Origin: a virus
Virus record (IMG/VR): IMGVR_UViG_3300030107_001126
Coordinates: 1 to 20,359 of that record
DNA length: 20,359 bases
Reading direction: 5' to 3' (one strand)
A program made the translations under genes and the position numbers. The notes beneath the pieces were generated by a model. It searched no databases, was not told the origin of the DNA, and worked only from the letters and a program-made list of their open reading frames with translations. Shown one piece after another: positions 14,660-20,359 of the stretch (within the stretch, counting starts at the first letter, position 1; each line of letters opens with the position of its first letter).

Positions 14660-17383
14660 ATGGCCGTAACAACTGAACATTTTTATAGCGGGAATAACTC
14701 CACCACTTCCTTTGCTTATACATTTCCATATTATAAGACCTCTGACATCAAAGTAAAAGTCGGAGGCACTTTAAAAACTGAATCAACACATTATAATGTT
14801 ACTGGTACCAACATAGTTTTCACTAGTGGGAACGTTCCACCAACAGGTACTAATAACATCCATATTTATAGAGATACTGATGTAGACACATCCAAAGCAA
14901 CATTTGCTGCAGGATCATCTATTAGAGCAACAGATTTAAATAATAATTTTACACAATTACTTTATCACGAACAAGAGCGTACATTTAATACACTTCAAAC
15001 TGGAGATATTGCTGCTGCTGAAGGTAAAGGACAATTAGTTAATGCTAATATATCTGATACTGCAGCTATTGCTGGTACTAAAATATCACCAAACTTTGGT
15101 TCTCAGAATATAGTAACTAGTGGTACAGTTGATGGTAGAGATGTATCAGCTGATGGTACTAAATTAGATGGAATTGAAGCAGGTGCAACAGGAGATCAAA
15201 CCAATGCTGAAATTAGAGCTGCGGTTGAGGCTGCTACTGATTCGAATGTATTTACAGATGCAGATCATAGTAAACTCAATGCGATTGAAGCAGGTGCAAC
15301 AGCAGATCAAACAGGTGCTCAGATTAAAACAGCCTATGAAGGTGAATCAAATACTAATGCATATACCGATGCTGAGAAAACTAAGTTAGCTGGAATAGCT
15401 ACTTCTGCAAATAATTATTCCATATCTTCTGATTTATTAGATGAAGATGATATGTCTACCAACTCGGCTACTAAGGTACCGAGTCAACAATCAGTTAAAG
15501 CATATGTAGATGCTAATGCTGGTGGTGGTGGTCAAGCAAACCAAAACGCATTCTCTAATGTAGCTGTAAGTGGACAAACTACCGTAGCCGCAGATTCAGC
15601 TACAGATACACTTACATTAGTAGGTGGAAGTAATGTAACAATTACAACAGATGCTAGTGCAGATTCAGTTACTATTGCAGCTACTGACACTGGAGAAGCA
15701 AACCAAAACGCATTTTCTAATGTAGCTGTTAGTGGTCAAACTACAGTAGCAGCAGATTCAGCTACAGATACACTTACTATAGTAGGTGGTACCAATGTAA
15801 CTGTAACTACTGATGCTAGTGCAGATTCGGTAACTATTGCAGCTAGTGGTGGTGAAGTAACAGTACAAGATGAAGGATCTTCATTATCTACAGCTGCGAC
15901 AACACTAAACTTTGTAGGTGCTGGAGTAACAGCTAGCGGTACTGGAGCAACTAAAACTATCACTATTTCAGGTGGTGGTGGAGCAGTTACAACCGACTAT
16001 CAATACTTAGAACTTAAAGCACATAATAATGCAAGTGGAGCGTTCTCTGCAGGTTCAGCTGATTATGAATTAGTTACTAAAGGAAGTACAACTGCTGTAT
16101 CTCCAAACCAAGCAGCTGCTTTACTTATTAGTATAGCTGGTGTCTTACAAGAACCTAATACTGGTACATCTATAGGATCTAATGATGGATTCTGTATTGA
16201 TGGATCTAGTATTCATTTTGGTGCAAACTTAACAGCACATCCTGATTATATTATCTGGATGAAAGCATCTGGTTCTCATGTTGTATCTGACAATACAGTT
16301 ACTTCTGCTAAGATTGTAGATGGTACTATTGTCAATGGAGATATAGCAGACGACACTATTGCAGAAGCTAAGTTAGATATCCATAATGCACCTTCGGGTA
16401 CAGATAAATATCTTAAGTATACTTCTAATGGAATGGAGTGGGCTACTGCAGGTAGTGGAACTCCAGAGGGTACAGCAATACTTTCAACTGGTGAATCAGG
16501 TGGTACTAAATTCTTACGGGAAGATGGTGATGGAAGTTGCTCATGGCAAGCTGTTCCGGCTGCTGGACTTTCTAATGTAGTAGAAGATACTAGTCCACAA
16601 TTAGGTGGTGCATTAGATGTACAAGCACAGGAAATCAACACCAGTACAACTAACGGTAATATTAAACTTACACCTAATGGAACTGGTCTATTAGAAGTTA
16701 AAGGTAATACTAATCCTGGTACTATCCAACTTAATTGTGAGAATAATAGTCACGGTGTAAAAATAAAAGGACCAGCTCATAGTGCAGCTGCAAGTTATAC
16801 ACTAACTCTTCCTGATGATGATGGATCTGCTAACCAAGTTTTAAAAACTGATGGTAGTGGAAATCTAGCTTGGGTTGCTCAGACTACAGATACCAACACT
16901 CAATTAAGTACTGAAGAAGTACAAGATATTGTTGGTGGTATGGTTACTGGTAATACTGAGACAGGTATTACAGTAACATATGAAGATGGTGATGGTACTT
17001 TAGATTTCGTAGTTGGAACACTGAACCAAGATACAACTGGTACAGCAGCGATAGCAACAACAGTAACAGTAGCGGATGAATCATCTGATACTACTTGTTT
17101 CCCATTATTTGCGACAGCAGCTACAGGTGATCTTGCACCTAAGAGTGGTTCTAACTTAACCTTTAACTCTAACACTGGAGCATTAGGAGCTACAAGCTTT
17201 GCTGGTGATGGTTCAGCTTTAACAAACTTACCATCTTCTATTAGTGATATAGTTGAGCACAAAGCTACGATGACAGCAAACCATACAATAGGTACAGGTA
17301 ATAACGGCTTAGTAGCTGGACCGTTTTCAACAGGAAGCTACACATTAACGATCCCTAGTGGATCAACATTCACGGTGGTATAA
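14660..17383 (+). CDS. Second tail fibre with T7 fibre N-terminal domain and long repetitive shaft
   Basis: The 907-residue protein opens with a second copy of the T7 fibre attachment domain (TSFAYTFPYYKTSDIKVKVGG, IYRDTDVDTSKATFAAGSSIRATDLNNNFTQLLYHEQE), clearly homologous to that of the preceding gene. Three 37-residue repeats follow (LDGIEAGAT, LNAIEAGAT, LAGIATSA, about residues 160-247), then two 54-residue tandem repeats (NQNAFSNVAVSGQTTVAAD, about 293-395). Next come a TVTSAKIVDGTIVNGDIAD segment and a KGPA...LPDDDGSANQVLKTDGSGNLAW module near 700-747. The end GPFSTGSYTLTIPSGSTFTVV is a beta-strand tip common in marine phage fibres. It is Gly/Ser/Thr/Asn/Asp-rich with hardly any Cys or Trp, as expected for a trimeric fibre. 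The start is two bases after the preceding stop. Confidence 0.92.
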   Translation: MAVTTEHFYSGNNSTTSFAYTFPYYKTSDIKVKVGGTLKTESTHYNVTGTNIVFTSGNVPPTGTNNIHIYRDTDVDTSKATFAAGSSIRATDLNNNFTQLLYHEQERTFNTLQTGDIAAAEGKGQLVNANISDTAAIAGTKISPNFGSQNIVTSGTVDGRDVSADGTKLDGIEAGATGDQTNAEIRAAVEAATDSNVFTDADHSKLNAIEAGATADQTGAQIKTAYEGESNTNAYTDAEKTKLAGIATSANNYSISSDLLDEDDMSTNSATKVPSQQSVKAYVDANAGGGGQANQNAFSNVAVSGQTTVAADSATDTLTLVGGSNVTITTDASADSVTIAATDTGEANQNAFSNVAVSGQTTVAADSATDTLTIVGGTNVTVTTDASADSVTIAASGGEVTVQDEGSSLSTAATTLNFVGAGVTASGTGATKTITISGGGGAVTTDYQYLELKAHNNASGAFSAGSADYELVTKGSTTAVSPNQAAALLISIAGVLQEPNTGTSIGSNDGFCIDGSSIHFGANLTAHPDYIIWMKASGSHVVSDNTVTSAKIVDGTIVNGDIADDTIAEAKLDIHNAPSGTDKYLKYTSNGMEWATAGSGTPEGTAILSTGESGGTKFLREDGDGSCSWQAVPAAGLSNVVEDTSPQLGGALDVQAQEINTSTTNGNIKLTPNGTGLLEVKGNTNPGTIQLNCENNSHGVKIKGPAHSAAASYTLTLPDDDGSANQVLKTDGSGNLAWVAQTTDTNTQLSTEEVQDIVGGMVTGNTETGITVTYEDGDGTLDFVVGTLNQDTTGTAAIATTVTVADESSDTTCFPLFATAATGDLAPKSGSNLTFNSNTGALGATSFAGDGSALTNLPSSISDIVEHKATMTANHTIGTGNNGLVAGPFSTGSYTLTIPSGSTFTVV
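15140..15400 (+). repeat. Three 111-base in-frame repeats in the second fibre gene
   Basis: Equivalent Ile codons fall at 15173, 15284 and 15395, exactly 111 bases (37 residues) apart. The first two copies share the 17-base run attgaagcaggtgcaac; the third is diverged (GGAATAGCT). The encoded units carry KLxxIEAGAT(G/A)DQT followed by NTNAYTDAEK-like text, a shaft repeat familiar from marine phage fibres. Confidence 0.85.
15536..15845 (+). repeat. Two 162-base tandem repeats in the second fibre gene
   Basis: Copy 1 runs 15536-15697 and copy 2 15698-15845, with identical openings (gcaaaccaaaacgcatt) and the same encoded text NQNAFSNVAVSGQTTVAAD, SATDTLT(L/I)VGG(S/T)NV and TTDASADSVTIAA. Differences are mostly at third codon positions, so the duplication is recent or is kept uniform by selection or recombination. 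The period is 54 residues. Copy 2 is cut by replacement of the linker TDTGE with SGGE. Confidence 0.93.
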
Positions 17384-17385
17384 CT

Positions 17386-17892
17386 ATGGCAATAACATTA
17401 AACGGAACAACAAACGTTATAACTCCGACAACTGCTGTTCAACCGACAGGGGCAATCCTTCAAGTAGTACAAGCAACTCATACAACTGCAAAAACTATCG
17501 CAGGTACTTCATTTGTAGATACAGATTTAACTTGTGATATCACTCCTTCAGCAACTAGTAGTAAAGTACTTATAAGTGTTTATCATCCTGTAGAACTAAA
17601 CAGATTTAGTGGCGGTGATACATTAGGTTGTACAATACAATTACTTAGAGGTTCTACAGTAATTAAATATGGAAAAGCATCTACTAATTATATTTCTGTA
17701 CCCGAAGAAGATGATTATATTGTTTGGAATTTTACTGAATCTTTTATGTATTTAGATTCACCGAATACAACATCTGCTACTACATATAAAACACAAGCAA
17801 AGGAACTTCATGCCGATCAAAATACAACCTTTAATGGAGGAAGTGCGACTGAAGGTCAATCAATTATCATTCTAATGGAGGTAGCAGGATGA
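17386..17892 (+). CDS. Fibre-cassette structural protein, beta-rich
   Basis: The 168-residue product starts MAITLNGTTNVITPTTAVQPTG, a short repetitive N-terminus of the type seen on marine phage appendage proteins. A beta-rich domain follows, with ILQVVQATHTTAKTIAGTSFVDTDLTCDITPSATSSKVLISVYHP. It ends with QSIIILMEVAG. The run ITPSATSSKVLI and the ending ILMEVAG are common in virion proteins of cyanophages and other marine phages, where they mark a jelly-roll-like head domain. There is no signal peptide, no enzyme motif and no Cys pair beyond two scattered residues. It begins two bases after the second fibre and overlaps the next gene by four bases (ATGA), so it is co-translated with fibre genes and is most likely a fibre tip or decoration protein. 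The exact role is unknown. Confidence 0.7.
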   Translation: MAITLNGTTNVITPTTAVQPTGAILQVVQATHTTAKTIAGTSFVDTDLTCDITPSATSSKVLISVYHPVELNRFSGGDTLGCTIQLLRGSTVIKYGKASTNYISVPEEDDYIVWNFTESFMYLDSPNTTSATTYKTQAKELHADQNTTFNGGSATEGQSIIILMEVAG

Positions 17893-18545
17893 GTGAATTA
17901 AAACTAACAGCTGACTCAGGAGGAGGCACTGTCTCCTTTAAGGGTCCAGCCTCAACAACGGGGAATAATGATGTTCCGTTTGTTCTCCCAGTAGCCGATG
18001 GGAGTGCAGGACAGTTTTTAAAGACTGATGGGTCGAAGAATTTAGCTTTCGCTACAGTAACAGATACAAATACTGTTGGAATTGCAGAAGCTGATATGTG
18101 GAGAATACATTCAGAAACGGCTGGAGGTAATTCTCCTCAAACAACCAATTGGGAACGAGCAGATACTGGTGGATTTGGTCATTTAGGAACTGGTTTAAGT
18201 GAATCATCTGGAGTATTTACCTTTCCTTCTACTGGTTATTGGTATATACAGTTAACTGTTATGGCTAGACATAGCTCAGATTGTAGTGCTATTTGGGTAA
18301 GGATTGACCAGACATCAAATAATGGAGGTTCTTGGGGACACTATGCAGTAGGGACTGGTAATATTAATTATGTATCTGGGTCATGGTGGTATGGAGGAGC
18401 TACTTGTCAGCATATATTTGATATAACAGATACAAGCAATCAAAAAGTACGCTTTCATATGAGTGCAAATGATAGTGCATATATTGAAGCAAACTCAGGT
18501 CAACAATGTAGTGGCTTTATTGCTTTAAAACTAGCGGATACTTAA
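17889..18545 (+). CDS. Fibre-cassette protein with shared linker module and C1q-like head
   Basis: Residues 1-62 (MSELKLTADSGGGTVSFKGPAS, LPVADGSAGQFLKTDGSKNLAFA) repeat a module found inside the second fibre. From about residue 70 comes a compact beta-rich domain, DMWRIHSETAGG. It includes SSGVFTFPSTGYWYIQLTVMARH, WVRIDQTSNNGGSW, HIFDITDTSNQKVRFHMSAN and SGFIALKLAD. The order, with a GxFTFPxTGYWxI strand early and an FIALKLAD strand at the end, fits a C1q/TNF-like jelly roll, a fold used in phage receptor-binding tips. The start ATG overlaps the preceding stop (ATGA), and GGTAGCAGG just upstream could serve as ribosome site. Likely a receptor-binding or adhesin subunit of the virion. The fold call is inferred from the pattern, not proven. 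Confidence 0.7.
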   Translation: MSELKLTADSGGGTVSFKGPASTTGNNDVPFVLPVADGSAGQFLKTDGSKNLAFATVTDTNTVGIAEADMWRIHSETAGGNSPQTTNWERADTGGFGHLGTGLSESSGVFTFPSTGYWYIQLTVMARHSSDCSAIWVRIDQTSNNGGSWGHYAVGTGNINYVSGSWWYGGATCQHIFDITDTSNQKVRFHMSANDSAYIEANSGQQCSGFIALKLADT

Positions 18546-18547
18546 TT

Positions 18548-18880
18548 ATGGATAGAAACACAGGAAAAGCTAATCACATTGAAGATTACTTAATAACAGT
18601 CCGTAATGGATCTTGGTTTGGATGGACTGATTCAAAGAATAAAATTTATGCAAATTTAATTGTACATGATGGAGGTTATAAACCAACAGAAAAAGAATGT
18701 ACTGATGGGTTAAAAGCATTACAAGACAACTTTGATGCTACAACTTATGCTCGTAATAGACAAGCTGCGTATCCTAAATTACCAGATCAATTAGATCAAC
18801 TCTACTGGGACAAAAAGAATGGCACTAACAAGTGGGTCGAAGCCATTGACAAAGTTAAATCTGACAATCCTAAACCATGA
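18548..18880 (+). CDS. Small fibre-cassette protein with XkdW-like C-terminal segment
   Basis: The 110-residue product has two parts. Residues 8-60 (NHIEDYLITVRNGSWFGWTD, YANLIVHDGGYKPTEKECTDGLKALQDNFD) form a segment common in small proteins next to marine phage fibres. Residues 70-110 (RQAAYPKLPDQLDQLYWDKK, then a WVEAIDKVKSDNPKP end) match the pattern YP-x-(I/L)-x-(D/E)QLD-x-(L/I)-Y-W-D. That pattern is typical of the XkdW-like domain, seen in many phage fibre and tail-assembly genes. Such proteins are thought to help fibre folding or attachment. The gene starts two bases after the preceding stop and overlaps the following one by four bases, in a position where chaperone or connector genes for fibres are usual. 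Confidence 0.7.
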   Translation: MDRNTGKANHIEDYLITVRNGSWFGWTDSKNKIYANLIVHDGGYKPTEKECTDGLKALQDNFDATTYARNRQAAYPKLPDQLDQLYWDKKNGTNKWVEAIDKVKSDNPKP

Positions 18881-20043
18881 GCCAATTAAAAACAAACGCA
18901 ATACGCCATACAACGGCAACTAGCGATGCGATTACATTGGCTAGTGATGGAACAGCAACCGCTAAGATTACTAATAACGCTTCCTATCGTAATTTATTTA
19001 TAAATGGAAGCATGAGATTTGCCCAAAGAAAAACGACAAGCACAGCTCAGGAATATGCTTTAGATAGGTGGAAAGTTACGATGAATAATACAGGTGTGAC
19101 CAACACTCATTCACAACACACATTAACTTCGGCTGATTCTGGCCCGTGGGAGGCAGGACATAGAAATTCAATACGTGTAGAACTAAGTGGTGCTGGTACA
19201 GTATCGGCGGATACAGGCTTAACAATTTTAAGTTCAATCGAAGCTCAAGATGTTGCACATTCAGGATGGGATTATACTTCTGCTTCTAGTTATATAACTT
19301 TTGGTTTCTGGTTTAAAGCTAGTACTAATCAAACTTTCTATGCTTATTTTGAAAGTCAAGACGGTACTAAACAAAGATATCCATTTAGTTTTACAGCGTC
19401 AGGGAATGATACCTGGACTAAAATAACCAAGACAATTCCTGGTAATAGTAATCTTCAATTTGATGATAATAATGGAGCTGGATTAAGAATATATATTGAA
19501 ATTTTTAGCGGAACAAATAATACCGCAAGTGGCGTTTCTTTGGATACTTGGGCTGCTTCAGGGAGTGAAAATATCCCTGATATGGCTTCGACATGGCTTA
19601 CGGCCGGAAGTGGCTCAACCATTGAATTTACAGGTATTCAGCTAACAGCTACAGATTTTTGTCCTGATTATCCACATACGACCTACGGACAAGAGCTTGC
19701 TCGATGCCAACGCTACTTTCAACATCATTTCTCATCAACGAATGAAGGTCAAACATTTGCCACAAGATTTACTACACAAGCACAAGGTGGAATCACTTAT
19801 TACACTGCTTTAAGAGCAGCCCCTACGGCTACTTTAAAAGGAATAAATATCCATGTTATGAATACAGGAGCTAACGTTGATGTGACCAGTATGAATATGA
19901 CTATAAGTGGTACAAATTATACTACTCAGACTAGCTTAGTTGCTTTAATTACTGCTGGTAGTTTAGTTCAAGGAGATGCGTGTTTAGCACATGGCAATGC
20001 TGGAGATTCCCCTATGGGTCTCTTCTTAGACTCGGATTTTTAA
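18877..20043 (+). CDS. Large appendage protein with carbohydrate-binding-like domain
   Basis: The 388-residue product begins MSQLKTNAIRHTTATSDAIT, a short docking-type N-terminus, then NLFINGSMRFAQR. The latter opens a domain common in phage appendage proteins (NLIxNG-x-M-x-x-AQRG). The middle (about residues 55-255) is a beta-sandwich-like region: YALDRWKVTM, SAYIEAQ-like SSIEAQDV, SSYITFGFWFKASTNQTFYA, WTKITKTIPG, IEFTGIQLTATDF. It resembles carbohydrate-binding modules. PDYPHTTYGQELARCQRYFQ (about 266-285) is the hallmark linker after that domain. A separate C-terminal tip follows, residues 290-388. It probably recognises surface glycans on the host. The start overlaps the preceding stop (ATGA). 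The final stop is followed after two bases by the next small gene. Confidence 0.8.
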   Translation: MSQLKTNAIRHTTATSDAITLASDGTATAKITNNASYRNLFINGSMRFAQRKTTSTAQEYALDRWKVTMNNTGVTNTHSQHTLTSADSGPWEAGHRNSIRVELSGAGTVSADTGLTILSSIEAQDVAHSGWDYTSASSYITFGFWFKASTNQTFYAYFESQDGTKQRYPFSFTASGNDTWTKITKTIPGNSNLQFDDNNGAGLRIYIEIFSGTNNTASGVSLDTWAASGSENIPDMASTWLTAGSGSTIEFTGIQLTATDFCPDYPHTTYGQELARCQRYFQHHFSSTNEGQTFATRFTTQAQGGITYYTALRAAPTATLKGINIHVMNTGANVDVTSMNMTISGTNYTTQTSLVALITAGSLVQGDACLAHGNAGDSPMGLFLDSDF

Positions 20044-20045
20044 TT

Positions 20046-20225
20046 ATGAATTTCACAAATGTAAAAAAAGTCTTTTACAATGAAGTCTTTACTAACTCGT
20101 ATAATGTAACTGTAAATGGAGAGAACATGTCTATTCCTCTTGATACAGCTAATAGAGATTATGTCGAGCTAAAAAAATGGATTGATGATGGCGGAACAGT
20201 AACTGATTTGGATATAGGTAAGTAA
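20046..20225 (+). CDS. Small conserved-type fibre-cassette protein
   Basis: The 59-residue product is MNFTNVKKVFYNEVFTNSYN followed by VTVNGENMSIPLDTANRDYVELKKWIDDGGTVTDLDIGK. The motif (S/V)IPxDxxNRDYxxxxxWxxDGGTV is one I associate with small proteins near phage tail-fibre genes, where it also occurs as the N-terminal part of longer fibre or assembly proteins. The ATG at 20046 is two bases after the preceding stop, matching the junction style of the cassette. A longer frame starting at 19980 would lie inside the preceding gene and adds no sensible sequence. No membrane segment or enzyme motif is visible. It is the last + strand gene that I can support. Confidence 0.65.
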   Translation: MNFTNVKKVFYNEVFTNSYNVTVNGENMSIPLDTANRDYVELKKWIDDGGTVTDLDIGK

Positions 20226-20256
20226 TAACAAAAAGCAATACGCCAGACCCAGCCGA

Positions 20257-20359
20257 TTAATTAAGACGTTCAGACTGTTGAACTGATATAACGCTGCCCA
20301 TAAGATAAAGAGGAAGTAATGCTGTCCCTGTTGCAAAGACGATTACAATTATAGGTGCA
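20257..20359 (-). CDS. Possible membrane protein, C-terminal end only (start beyond window)
   Basis: On the minus strand a frame is open from the right edge to a TAA at 20257-20259, giving 34 codons including the stop. The product reads APIIVIVFATGTALLPLYLM, then GSVISVQQSERLN. It has one convincing hydrophobic span followed by a polar tail. It would be the only minus-strand gene here and would run toward the fibre operon. The frame is short, overlaps a hairpin, and could be chance, especially since + strand frames in the same bases contain stops but no gene. I recognise no family. Confidence 0.3.
   Translation of the reverse strand, partial: APIIVIVFATGTALLPLYLMGSVISVQQSERLN
20268..20283. 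other. Hairpin after the last fibre-cassette gene
   Basis: GTTCA (20268-20272) pairs with TGAAC (20279-20283) across six bases, with a possible sixth G-U pair inside. There is no T-run on either side in either direction, so it is not a normal intrinsic terminator. It may be a processing site or part of a leader for the next gene to the right. The rest of 20226-20359 shows no + strand gene longer than 11 codons. Confidence 0.4.

Noticed and set aside
15140-15845. Tandem repeats as a CRISPR array
   Set aside because: The repeats are in frame within a fibre gene, have 111- and 162-base periods with no spacers, and encode conserved protein repeats.
15736-17262. Several open frames on the minus strand across the second fibre gene
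   Set aside because: They mirror the repetitive Thr/Ser/Gly codons of the fibre, have no ribosome sites and show low-complexity Val/Ser/Pro text.
19980-20225. Longer version of the last small gene starting at 19980
   Set aside because: The added 22 residues lie within the preceding gene in another frame; the ATG at 20046 has the junction spacing typical of this cassette.
20319-20354. 11-codon frame MLSLLQRRLQL with a good AGGAAG before it
   Set aside because: Too short to call without comparison; it may be a leader peptide for a gene beyond the window.

Overview
The window is part of the late region of a T7-like cyanophage (a cyanopodovirus of the Autographiviridae type) that probably infects marine Synechococcus or Prochlorococcus. 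Three things point there. A photosystem II D1 gene (psbA) ends at the left edge. An uninterrupted T7-order virion block follows: capsid, tail tubular A and B, internal virion proteins gp13-gp14-gp15-gp16, then fibres. There are also cyanophage-style small genes and a riboswitch class known from marine picocyanobacteria and their phages. The DNA is AT-rich and almost every gene is on the + strand.

Layout. 1-258: the last 85 codons of psbA. 263-322: a compact three-stem RNA with a pseudoknot, which I read as a Downstream-peptide type glutamine riboswitch. It sits just before a 19-codon mini-gene (339-398) starting MTLTYRGVKY. 403-1038: a secreted, beta-barrel-like outer membrane protein, a small acidic protein, and a small membrane protein whose end runs into a tRNA-Gly(UCC) (1010-1080). 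1081-1205: a GC-rich folded leader before the major capsid gene (1206-2354), which ends at a strong UUCG-loop terminator (2376-2400). 2415-13485: the tail tube/nozzle and the ejection proteins. 13482-20225: a fibre cassette with two proteins that share the T7 tail-fibre attachment domain, three further appendage proteins, and two small proteins, one with an XkdW-like end. 20226-20359: a short intergenic stretch with a hairpin, and the end of a possible minus-strand membrane protein.

How it works together. psbA keeps photosystem II repaired during infection. The riboswitch suggests that at least one small gene behind psbA responds to glutamine, the cell's nitrogen signal. The capsid gene has its own leader and terminator, as gene 10 does in T7. 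gp11 and gp12 form the tail; gp14, gp15 and gp16 are ejected to build the trans-envelope channel. The fibre genes are packed with TAA-NN-ATG, TAATG or ATGA junctions and little visible Shine-Dalgarno sequence, which suggests translation by termination-reinitiation.

The most interesting points are the riboswitch between psbA and the mini-gene, the phage-borne outer membrane protein, the gene that overlaps a tRNA, the missing transglycosylase signature in gp16, and the duplicated fibre-attachment domain with modules shared between fibre genes. No terminase, lysin, polymerase, integrase or hli gene is in the window.
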